A DNA stretch of 11,883 nt, taken from an uncultured Flavobacteriales bacterium (GTDB lineage: Bacteria; Bacteroidota; Bacteroidia; Flavobacteriales_D; SKUL01). Each line of letters starts with the position of its first letter. The stretch's first letter is position 1. The notes under the pieces are model-generated. The model saw only the letters and a program-made list of their open reading frames with translations, was not told the origin of the DNA and ran no database searches. Location of the stretch: the NCBI GenBank assembly GCA_937911795.1, contig CALDPJ010000332.1, positions 1 through 11,883 on the forward strand. The letters are read 5' to 3'. Below, piece after piece: positions 1-6,521 of this stretch. The translations under genes were made by a program, and so were the position numbers.

Positions 1-510
1 GTTGGCCGTTATGCCGTGGCTGCCGAGTTCAAGCGCAAGTTGCCGGGTAAGCTGAGCCACGGCGGCTTTGGAAGGTCCATAGGCCGTCCGCCCGACTCCT
101 GCCCGATAGCCGGACACCGATGAAAGGTTGATAATACGGCCGTACCTCTTTTCCTTCATCCCACCCGCTGCGCGCTGGGCGCAATGAAAGCTCCCGGTCA
201 CATTGACGTTCAGGACCGCGTTGAAATCCTCCGCCGAGAAGCTGTCGAACGGGTCGACACGCAGGATGCCGGCGCTATTGACCAGGATGGTTGCCGCGCC
301 CTTCCACTCTTCCGCCCTCTTGAAGGCTGCGTCTATTGACCCTCGGTCCGTGACGTCGAGCGTCACTCCGAGGGCCGCGCCCTGGGCCTTCTCCACGCGG
401 GCAACAGTTTCATGAACGCCGTCCTGATTGATATCGGCCGCCACAACCGGGACGCCGGCCGTTGCCAGGAAAATTGCTGTCGCCTGCCCGATGCCGGATC
501 CGAACGTTCG
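1..510 (-). pseudogene. Short-chain dehydrogenase/reductase fragment (truncated at N-terminus; C-terminus outside window)
   Basis: About 170 codons read on the minus strand as a classical NAD(P)-dependent SDR oxidoreductase. Visible motifs in order: GSGIG (end of the TGxxxGxG cofactor motif), VVAADIN (acidic residue ending beta-2, usually meaning NAD(H) preference), LDVTD, LVNSAGI (the NxAG motif), INLSSVSG (catalytic Ser) and AYGPSK (catalytic YxxxK). The sequence runs out of the left edge after GITAN. At the other end the frame meets a stop at 511-513 and there is no start codon; the first beta-strand and the start of the glycine motif are missing. GTG ACG (Val-Thr, as in the usual VTG) at 509-514 followed by 7 nt before GSGIG hints that the homology continues a little further with a frameshift, but the GDPD stop codon lies only about 20 nt upstream. 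GC content (37/60 at 1-60, 41/60 at 61-120, 41/60 at 361-420) is well above the neighbouring gene. Substrate cannot be told. It is either a broken transferred gene or an assembly join. Confidence 0.8.
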
Positions 511-530
511 TCACCGCTTCCTGGACTGAT

Positions 531-1382
531 TTATTGTTGACTCGACAATTCGGCAAAACGATCGGGATAATCCGTAATCAATCCGTCTACGCCCATATCC
601 AGCATTAATTGCATCGCCTGAATTTCATTTACGGTCCAGGGATATATTTTCATATCGCGCTCGTGGCACCAGTCCACCAGTTCCTGGGTAACCAACACAT
701 AGTGCGGACTGTAGATGGGCGGTGTGAAACCCAGTTTAACCAAATTATCTTCGGGAGATAAATTGTTGTCTACCAGCAATGCACCATAAAAACCGGGTTC
801 CAGCATATTGTATTCCTGCAGCATGCGCACATCAAAACTCTGAACGATGCTTCGGTTCGAAAGATTTTTCTCCTGAATGAGACCGTACATGATTTTCGCG
901 AAAACCGCAGGCGGAGGCGTGAAATAATTGTCCCATTCCGGCCTCGATTTTAATTCGAAATTGTAACAGGGCAGTGGTAGATTGTTGCTCCGGCAATGTT
1001 CGTCTACGGCATCGATTAGATCTGTGACCCGCGGTTTGCTGACGCGAAAACTTGCTTGATCCGGAAACCGCGGATTGGGTTTGCTCCCGCAGTCGAATTG
1101 TTCAATTTCCGAATATTTCATATTCAAAATCCGGAACTCATGTGCGCGGTGTTCGCTGAATTCATTACCGAGCGGATCCAGGCAAATGTCTGCCGAAAAA
1201 TAAGGTTCGTGCGACGCAATGAGTTCGCCTTCTGCCGAAACGGCCACATCCATTTCAAGGGTTTTGGCGCCCAGATCAACCGCTTTAATAAAAGCAGGAA
1301 TGGTATTTTCCGGCATTAACCCGCGGCAGCCTCTGTGCCCGTGAAGGTTGAATCCCGAATCGGAATTTAAATTAGAACTCAT
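531..1382 (-). CDS. Glycerophosphodiester phosphodiesterase family protein
   Basis: A 283-residue GDPD of the TIM-barrel phosphodiesterase family, which hydrolyses glycerophosphodiesters (deacylated phospholipids) to glycerol-3-phosphate and an alcohol, with a divalent metal. Visible signature: HGHRGCRG at 14-21 with catalytic His16-Arg17, PENT at 24-27, metal-ligand pair Glu43/Asp45 in LEMDV, His58 in ASHEP, Glu in NFELKS, and the C-terminal PWTVNE and GVDGLITDYPDRF segments that close the barrel. Length is normal for the small bacterial family. There is no signal peptide or membrane segment, so a cytoplasmic location is inferred, unlike periplasmic GlpQ. The start is the ATG at 1380-1382, 12 residues before the HRG motif, which fits the family. 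It is divergent from the C45 hydrolase gene across 90 nt. The stop lies about 20 nt from the foreign-looking SDR fragment. Substrate specificity is not determinable. Confidence 0.93.
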   Translation of the reverse strand: MSSNLNSDSGFNLHGHRGCRGLMPENTIPAFIKAVDLGAKTLEMDVAVSAEGELIASHEPYFSADICLDPLGNEFSEHRAHEFRILNMKYSEIEQFDCGSKPNPRFPDQASFRVSKPRVTDLIDAVDEHCRSNNLPLPCYNFELKSRPEWDNYFTPPPAVFAKIMYGLIQEKNLSNRSIVQSFDVRMLQEYNMLEPGFYGALLVDNNLSPEDNLVKLGFTPPIYSPHYVLVTQELVDWCHERDMKIYPWTVNEIQAMQLMLDMGVDGLITDYPDRFAELSSQQ

Positions 1383-1455
1383 TCGTTTTTACAAGACGCC
1401 AAAGATCGCGATTTGTTTTCAGATGCAACCGGATTATATAATCCCTCAACAGCGT

Positions 1456-1463
1456 TATCTTTG
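1456..1463 (+). promoter_or_regulatory. Bacteroidota -7 promoter element for the C45 hydrolase gene
   Basis: TATCTTTG is an exact match to the Bacteroidota -7 consensus TAnnTTTG, and it ends 9 nt before the ATG at 1473. Transcription would begin only a few bases before that ATG, giving an almost leaderless mRNA. This argues against the upstream in-frame ATG at 1413. No convincing -33 TTG element was found at the expected spacing, so the call rests on the -7 box and its position. Confidence 0.5.
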
Positions 1464-1472
1464 CCAGCTTCA

Positions 1473-3152
1473 ATGAAAAAGGTTTTTAAAATAGCCGGAT
1501 GGATCATTTCCGTTCTGGTTTTGGTGGTACTGGGATTCGCCGGTTATGTAGTTGCTGTTTCTTCGCTGGAGCCTCCTGCGGTTGAAGCCTCAGAAGTCAT
1601 CTTTCCGGAAGTAGAATACGTTTCTGATACCGATCGGCGGGCAGGACCAAATCATTTTTTCCTGAACGAATTTGGTAATTGGGAGATGTACATCGAAGGA
1701 GATGCCCTGGAGCGTGGAATCATCAATGGTAAACTGAGCGGCAACTTGCTGTTTCAACAGGAAAAACATTTTACCGATCAGATCCGGAAGATGGTGCCGA
1801 ATGAAAGCTACCTGAATTTTCTGAAATACTTCGTAGGTTTCTTCAACCGCAATATGGACGAACACGTTCCGGAAGAATATCAGCGCGAAATTTATGGGGT
1901 GTCGCTTTCTGCTCCCGATACCTTCGATTTTATCAGCGGAAAGTACGACCGCATGATGAATTATCACGCGGCGCATGATATCGGTCACGCGTTGCAGAAC
2001 CTGGCGTTGGTGGGCTGCACCTCTTTTGCGGCCGATGGCAGATTGACCAAGGACGGTAAATTGATTTCCGGTCGCAATTTTGATTTTTATGTGGGCGATG
2101 GATTTGCCGAGAACAGAATCGTGGCGCTCGTAAAACCCGATTCGGGCTATGGGTTTTTATCTGTCACCTGGCCAGGAATGATTGGTGTGGTTTCAGGAAT
2201 GAATGAAGCCGGATTAAGTATTACGCTCAATGCGGCTCCGTCAGAAGTTCCGTCGTCATCTGCCACTCCCATTTCTATTCTGGCGCGTGAAATTCTGCAA
2301 TACGCCGGCACCATCGACGAAGCAATGGAAATTGCCCGCTCACGCAAAACTTTTGTTTCTGAGTCATTGATGATTTCGTCGGCCGCCGATGGCGAAGCTG
2401 TTCTGATTGAAAAAACACCCCATGAAACCGCACTGTTCAGACCCGGTCAATTGCCGCTGGTTTGTTCGAATCATTTTCAGAGTGAAGCATTTTATGATCT
2501 TCCGCGGAATGAAGAATCCATTCGCACCTCCGATTCACCCTACCGTTTCGAACTGATGTCTACCGTGCTCGATACCGCTGCAGAACTCACTCCGCAGAAA
2601 GTCGTGGACATTCTTCGTCACCGCGGAGGATTGAATACCGATTCCCTCGGATTGGGAAATCCAATGTCCATCAATCAGCTCATTGCGCATCATGGCATTG
2701 TTTTTCAGCCGGAAGATCGTTTGGTATGGGTTTCATCCAGCCCATATCAGCTCGGGGCGTTTGCCGCTTACGACCTGAAAGAGATTTTTGGAAGTCAACC
2801 CGTCGCCGGAAGTTCAATGGCGGTGGACAGCCTGACCATTCCCGCATCCAATTTTATAGAAACAGAAGAATTTGCACGATTCAATAAATATCGGGTTTGG
2901 CTGGAGGAAATGAAAGCTACCATGGGAGAAGAAAAAATGATTTTCAGTGAGGCAGAAGTCGATGCGTATTTGGCCCTCAACCCACATTACTATCTGGGCT
3001 ACCTGTTGGCAGGAGAATATTTTCTTGAGCTCGGAGAAAATTCGGTAGCGGCGAAATATCTGGAAAAGGCGCAGAAAAAAAAGTTTCCGTATGCTTCAGA
3101 ACGCCGGAAAACGGAGGAATTATTGAAAAAAGCATTGAAGCGTGAATCCTGA
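1473..3152 (+). CDS. Membrane-anchored C45 / isopenicillin N acyltransferase-like Ntn hydrolase with TPR-like tail
   Basis: 559 residues from the ATG at 1473. An in-frame ATG at 1413 would put 20 poor residues before a clean N-terminus and would lie upstream of the predicted promoter. A basic start (MKK) and hydrophobic helix at about 8-28 suggest an inner-membrane anchor with the rest outside the cytoplasm. A pro-region follows to about 180, then GCTSF with Cys182, the expected N-terminal nucleophile exposed by self-cleavage in family C45 (fungal penicillin acyltransferase). RNFDF at 201-205, SGMNEAGLSITLNA at 241-254 and CSNHF at 331-335 are typical of the fold. Residues about 500-555 look like one or two TPR-like helical pairs (YYLGYLLAGEYFLELG, then AAKYLEKA). 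Family members form or hydrolyse amide bonds on acylated small molecules; the substrate here is unknown. The next gene, an acyl/aryl-CoA ligase, begins inside this one, implying a joint function. Confidence 0.85.
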   Translation: MKKVFKIAGWIISVLVLVVLGFAGYVVAVSSLEPPAVEASEVIFPEVEYVSDTDRRAGPNHFFLNEFGNWEMYIEGDALERGIINGKLSGNLLFQQEKHFTDQIRKMVPNESYLNFLKYFVGFFNRNMDEHVPEEYQREIYGVSLSAPDTFDFISGKYDRMMNYHAAHDIGHALQNLALVGCTSFAADGRLTKDGKLISGRNFDFYVGDGFAENRIVALVKPDSGYGFLSVTWPGMIGVVSGMNEAGLSITLNAAPSEVPSSSATPISILAREILQYAGTIDEAMEIARSRKTFVSESLMISSAADGEAVLIEKTPHETALFRPGQLPLVCSNHFQSEAFYDLPRNEESIRTSDSPYRFELMSTVLDTAAELTPQKVVDILRHRGGLNTDSLGLGNPMSINQLIAHHGIVFQPEDRLVWVSSSPYQLGAFAAYDLKEIFGSQPVAGSSMAVDSLTIPASNFIETEEFARFNKYRVWLEEMKATMGEEKMIFSEAEVDAYLALNPHYYLGYLLAGEYFLELGENSVAAKYLEKAQKKKFPYASERRKTEELLKKALKRES

Positions 3153-4446
3153 ACTGCATCCGGCAATAGAACGGGCAAATACTGAAGAGATTCGAGAATT
3201 TCAGGATGCGGCATTGCGCAGATTTATTGGGCAGGTGGCGCAGAAATCGCCTTTTTACCGAAGAATGTTTGAAGATAACGGAATTGCTGCCGGTGATATT
3301 CAATCGGTGGAGGATCTCGTGAAATTGCCCGTTACGACCAAAAGTGACCTTCACTACGCCAACTCCGATTTTTATTGTGTTCCCCGCAGGGCGATCATCG
3401 ATTATGTCACCACGAGTGGCACACTGGGCGATCCGGTGACCTTGGCGCTCACGGAAAACGATCTTCAGCGGCTGGCATACAACGAAGCGCTTTCTTTTGC
3501 GGTAGCGGGCTGTGATGCGGACGATGTTTTTCAGCTGATGACTACCCTCGACCGGAGGTTTATGGCCGGAATGGCGTATTTCGCCGGGGCGAGAAAACTC
3601 GGGGCAGGGGTGGTGCGCGTAGGCTCAGGAATTCCGGAATTGCAGTGGGATACCATAGCGCGCATCCAACCAACTGTGATTGTTGCCGTTCCTTCTTTTC
3701 TGGTGAAGCTGATTGAATTTGCTGAAGCGAATGGAATCGATTACCGCAATAGTTCGGTGAAAAAAGCAATCTGCATCGGGGAACCGTTGCGCAAGGAGGA
3801 TTTTGCTTTGAACACGCTCGGTAAAATGATCGCGGATAAATGGCCGATAGATTTACATACAACTTATGCGTCAACAGAAATGTCTACCGCTTTTACCGAA
3901 TGCGAACACGGTGTGGGCGGGCATCATCACCCGGAACTGATCGTTGTCGAGTTGCTCGATGAGAACAATCAACCCGTACCGGATGGTGAAATGGGCGAAG
4001 TGACGATTACCACGCTCGGAGTAGAAGGCATGCCGTTGATCCGGTTCAAAACGGGCGATTTGTGCAAAGCCCACCGCGAACCCTGTGCCTGTGGTCGCAC
4101 TACATTGCGGTTGAGCCCGGTGCTGGGCCGAAAGCAGCAGATGATTAAATTCAAAGGAACGACGTTATATCCGCCGGCACTGTATGACGTGCTGAATCTG
4201 ATTGATGGAGTGAATGATTACGTGGTTGAGGTGTACACCAATGAAATGGGCACCGATGCCATACGCATTAAAATGCACGCCAGCCGCAGTGATGATGACT
4301 TTATCAAAATCGTGAAAGATCGGTTCCGCGCCAGACTACGGGTAGCTCCCGAAATTGAATTTGTCTCCGCCGCCGAAATCCAACCGCTCAAATTTCCTGA
4401 AATGAGCAGAAAGCCGGTGGTGTTTGTGGATTTGAGAAAAAAGTAA
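3142..4446 (+). CDS. PaaK-like acyl/aryl-CoA ligase (phenylacetate-CoA ligase family AMP-forming enzyme)
   Basis: 434 residues beginning at a GTG at 3142, which overlaps the end of the preceding gene by 11 nt. No ATG occurs near enough to preserve the conserved N-terminal helix region (SPFYRRMFED at 36-45, usual in PaaK relatives). Adenylate-forming motifs are all visible: TTSGTLGDP at 90-98 (phosphate loop), YASTE at 242-246, GEVTITT at 285-291, RFKTGD at 301-306, and the hinge-like GRKQQMIKFKG at 329-339. The C-terminal end RKPVVFVDLR at 423-432 matches the family's last strand, which carries the catalytic-lysine region. Cys254, His256/261-263, Cys315 and Cys317 resemble the metal-binding cluster seen in some PaaK-type ligases. 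The enzyme probably activates a carboxylic acid with ATP to an acyl-AMP and then a CoA thioester in the cytoplasm. The acid is unknown; no phenylacetate degradation genes are nearby, so PaaK itself is not claimed. Overlap with the Ntn acyltransferase-like gene points to coupled translation. Confidence 0.9.
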   Translation: MNPELHPAIERANTEEIREFQDAALRRFIGQVAQKSPFYRRMFEDNGIAAGDIQSVEDLVKLPVTTKSDLHYANSDFYCVPRRAIIDYVTTSGTLGDPVTLALTENDLQRLAYNEALSFAVAGCDADDVFQLMTTLDRRFMAGMAYFAGARKLGAGVVRVGSGIPELQWDTIARIQPTVIVAVPSFLVKLIEFAEANGIDYRNSSVKKAICIGEPLRKEDFALNTLGKMIADKWPIDLHTTYASTEMSTAFTECEHGVGGHHHPELIVVELLDENNQPVPDGEMGEVTITTLGVEGMPLIRFKTGDLCKAHREPCACGRTTLRLSPVLGRKQQMIKFKGTTLYPPALYDVLNLIDGVNDYVVEVYTNEMGTDAIRIKMHASRSDDDFIKIVKDRFRARLRVAPEIEFVSAAEIQPLKFPEMSRKPVVFVDLRKK

Positions 4447-4447
4447 A

Positions 4448-4555
4448 TTTTAATGGTTAATGGTAAGTGGTTAATGGGGATTTAGCTCCTCTAAAAAACC
4501 TGTATCTGGGACGTACACCCATTAACCATTAACAATTAACCACTAACCATTAAAA
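4448..4555. terminator. Long imperfect hairpin of TTAATGG-type units between convergent genes
   Basis: The left arm at 4448-4478 and right arm at 4518-4555 pair as an inverted repeat. The outer 12 bases (TTTTAATGGTTA against its complement) and inner 11 bases (TGGTTAATGGG against its complement) match exactly. Between them is an unequal internal loop of 8 and 15 nt, and the apical loop is about 39 nt. Both arms are built from short repeats of ATGGTTA / TTAATGG. It starts 2 nt after the ligase stop and its other end overlaps the last codons of ddl on the opposite strand. T- and A-rich ends on both sides suit a bidirectional terminator. The repeat-built structure could also be a small intergenic repeat family. 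Confidence 0.6.
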
Positions 4556-5527
4556 ACAATTCTCCAAAATTCTCGTAATCATCTCCGTTTTAGAAATACC
4601 ATAAACCTCGCACTGCTGTGGTAAAATACTCACTTCCGACATGCCAGGAACAGTATTGATCTCAATGCAATACAATCCTTTTTCGCTGAGGATAAAGTCG
4701 ATGCGCGCAAATCCGTCGCAATCCATAAAGTCAAATATTTCCTCTGAGGTGCGCAGGCATTTTTCGAAAGCATCTTCTGGAATTCGTGCCGGAGTGATTT
4801 CTTCGCGGCTCGCTTCGCTGTATTTCGCATCGTAGTCAAAAAACTCATTGTACGACACGATTTCAGTAATCTGCAGCGCAGTGGCTTTTCCGTCTATTTT
4901 TAAAACTCCGCACGTAACTTCTGTTCCGGTGACGAGGGCTTCTACCATTACGTGGCTGCTTTCTGCAAATGCTTTTTCAATGGACGGCAATAGCTGTGCG
5001 ACGTCGTTTACCCTCGAAATCCCGAGACTGGAACCCGCGTTGGTAGGTTTTACAAAACAAGGCAAACCGATCTGATCGATCAATTTCTTTTCGTTCACCT
5101 CGCGTGGGCTTTTCAGCAATTTCGATTCCGCCACTTTAAACCCACCGCTGCGCAGCATCGAGACCGTACTGAATTTATCAAAGGTCAGCGCCATGTTCAG
5201 CACTTTCCCGGTGTTGTACGGCAAGCCGATCATCTCGAAATAACCCTGCAGCAAGCCATCCTCGCCCGGAGTTCCATGCACGGCAATAAAAGCTGCATCA
5301 AAAATGCGTTTTCCGCTTTCTGTTGCCACCGAGAAATCATTCTTATCCACCAGGAATTCCTGGTCGTTGATGTGCGCTGTCCAACCATTGCGGTCAATGA
5401 CGATCAGAATCGGATCATATTGATCGCGATCGATGTTGTTCATCACCATTGCTCCGCTTTTCAGCGAGATGGCTTTTTCACCGGTATAACCGCCGCAAAC
5501 AACGGCGATGCTTCTCTTTTTTGACAT
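4550..5527 (-). CDS. ddl: D-alanine--D-alanine ligase
   Basis: 325 residues. The enzyme joins two D-alanines with ATP to make the dipeptide used by MurF in peptidoglycan precursor synthesis, in the cytoplasm. Visible ATP-grasp features: GGYTGEKAISLKSG at 12-25 with the substrate-binding Glu17, HGTPGEDG at 84-91, KPTNAGSSLG at 160-169 (ATP-binding lysine and the Ser loop), DYDAKY at 231-236, ARIDF at 274-278 and EINTVPGM at 289-296 (metal and carboxylate ligands). By alignment from memory, Lys235-Tyr236 correspond to Lys215-Tyr216 of E. coli DdlB. Keeping Tyr there rather than Phe fits D-Ala-D-Ala rather than D-Ala-D-lactate synthesis. The length is normal and the ATG at 5525-5527 sits just before the first strand. 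It diverges from the PASTA-protein operon and converges on the ligase gene through a hairpin. Confidence 0.97.
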   Translation of the reverse strand: MSKKRSIAVVCGGYTGEKAISLKSGAMVMNNIDRDQYDPILIVIDRNGWTAHINDQEFLVDKNDFSVATESGKRIFDAAFIAVHGTPGEDGLLQGYFEMIGLPYNTGKVLNMALTFDKFSTVSMLRSGGFKVAESKLLKSPREVNEKKLIDQIGLPCFVKPTNAGSSLGISRVNDVAQLLPSIEKAFAESSHVMVEALVTGTEVTCGVLKIDGKATALQITEIVSYNEFFDYDAKYSEASREEITPARIPEDAFEKCLRTSEEIFDFMDCDGFARIDFILSEKGLYCIEINTVPGMSEVSILPQQCEVYGISKTEMITRILENCF

Positions 5528-5543
5528 CGGTTGGGAATTTCAC

Positions 5544-5551
5544 CAAATGTA
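5544..5551 (-). promoter_or_regulatory. -7 promoter element for ddl
   Basis: Read on the minus strand the sequence is TACATTTG, an exact match to TAnnTTTG, about 17 nt before the ddl ATG. The -33 region at the expected distance is weak. It lies in the 168-nt divergent region shared with the PASTA operon. Confidence 0.5.
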
Positions 5552-5661
5552 ATCACGCAGGTGGTACAGCGCTTTCATCACCCGCGAAATAATTCACAAT
5601 AAATATTGAATATCCTTGTTTTAAGAAAGCTGCGGAGCCGTTCGGCCTTGGGTCAAAGTAG

Positions 5662-5669
5662 TATATTTG
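5662..5669 (+). promoter_or_regulatory. -7 promoter element for the PASTA/T9SS/rluD operon
   Basis: TATATTTG exactly matches TAnnTTTG and ends 26 nt before the ATG at 5696. Transcription from here would begin downstream of the alternative in-frame ATG at 5606, supporting 5696 as the true start. No good -33 element was seen. Confidence 0.5.
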
Positions 5670-5695
5670 CTGGCTCTACAGCACAGGGGAATCAT

Positions 5696-6517
5696 ATGAA
5701 AACTTTTTTTGCGTTTCTGATCAGCCGGGTATTCTGGATCAATTTGCTGATTGCGGCTTTTGTCGTATTGGCAATCGTTTTCGGATCGTTGCATTATCTT
5801 AAAAGTTATAGCATGCACGGCGATACGATCACCGTTCCCGATTTCAGCAACATCCCCATTGGTGAATTAGACGGGATGATCAAAAACCACGAACTGCGCT
5901 ACTTGATTGTTGATTCGGTGTACAGCGATGCCCACGATCGTGGCGTAGTAGTCAATCAGAATCCCGATCCGAAGGCAGAAGTCAAAAAAAACCGGAAAGT
6001 ATATCTTACCGTAAATGCCACACTTCCGCCAATGGTGACGATGCGCGATATGGTGGGCTTATCCAAACGCCAGGCAATATCAATGTTGCAGGCCATGGGA
6101 CTCGAAGTGGATTCACTCGTTTATCAACCCGACATTTGTGTGGATTGCGTGCTGGATCAACGGCATAAATCAGCGCATATTCCGGCTGGCACAAAATTGC
6201 AGAAAGGCGAAAAAGTTACGCTTGTACTCGGCAGCGGCCGCGAAGGCAGGGTAGTGGTTCCACGTCTCACAGGCCTTACCTATGCCGAGGCAACAGAAAT
6301 AATCCATTTGAATTCACTCACCCGTGGGACTGTTATTTTGTGCGACGGCTGCGAAACTTCCGAAGATTCGGTGAGGGCCATTGTTTACCGGCAGATACCA
6401 ATGTTTCGCGAAGACGGACGCTCGGTGATTCCGATGGGGTCGTCGGTTGATCTCTATCTTACGACAGATACCAGTGCGATTAGTATTCAGCAACCCGACA
6501 CCACGTTAATTCCTTGA
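5696..6517 (+). CDS. PASTA domain-containing single-pass membrane protein (no kinase domain)
   Basis: 273 residues from the ATG at 5696. The alternative ATG at 5606 adds 30 residues with no relation to the membrane start and lies before the predicted promoter. Residues about 11-33 form one transmembrane helix after a short cytoplasmic end (type II topology). Three PASTA repeats follow: about 45-108, 112-180 and 186-257, each with the usual pattern of a Val/Pro opening, helix, NQNP- or IPAG-like turn and a final hydrophobic strand (KVTLVLGSG ends the second). PASTA repeats elsewhere bind peptidoglycan stem peptides or beta-lactams on Ser/Thr kinases and penicillin-binding proteins; here neither catalytic domain is present. 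Divergence from ddl fits a cell-wall role, which is inferred. Repeats 2 and 3 each hold a CxxC (CVDC at 148-151, CDGC at 216-219), an unusual addition. First gene of a three-gene operon. Confidence 0.9.
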   Translation: MKTFFAFLISRVFWINLLIAAFVVLAIVFGSLHYLKSYSMHGDTITVPDFSNIPIGELDGMIKNHELRYLIVDSVYSDAHDRGVVVNQNPDPKAEVKKNRKVYLTVNATLPPMVTMRDMVGLSKRQAISMLQAMGLEVDSLVYQPDICVDCVLDQRHKSAHIPAGTKLQKGEKVTLVLGSGREGRVVVPRLTGLTYAEATEIIHLNSLTRGTVILCDGCETSEDSVRAIVYRQIPMFREDGRSVIPMGSSVDLYLTTDTSAISIQQPDTTLIP

Positions 6518-6521
6518 TTTT

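Noticed and set aside
1413..1472. Upstream in-frame ATG extending the C45 hydrolase by 20 residues
   Set aside because: The extension precedes a typical MKK plus hydrophobic membrane start and lies upstream of the TATCTTTG -7 element.
1473..4446. A true beta-lactam (penicillin) biosynthesis locus
   Set aside because: Only the ligase and C45-like genes are present; there is no ACV synthetase or isopenicillin N synthase gene, and C45 homologues are widespread with other roles.
4448..4555. CRISPR-like short repeats
   Set aside because: The units are immediately iterated and arranged as an inverted repeat, with no regular spacers and no cas genes nearby.
4550..5527. Van-type D-Ala-D-lactate ligase (glycopeptide resistance)
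   Set aside because: The Lys-Tyr pair at 235-236 typical of D-Ala-D-Ala ligases is kept, and no vanH or vanX genes are adjacent.
5606..5695. Upstream in-frame ATG extending the PASTA protein by 30 residues
   Set aside because: It lies before the TATATTTG promoter box, and the normal short cytoplasmic end plus membrane helix begins at 5696.
5696..6517. PrkC/PknB-type Ser/Thr kinase
   Set aside because: Only about 10 residues precede the membrane helix and no kinase motifs occur anywhere in the frame.
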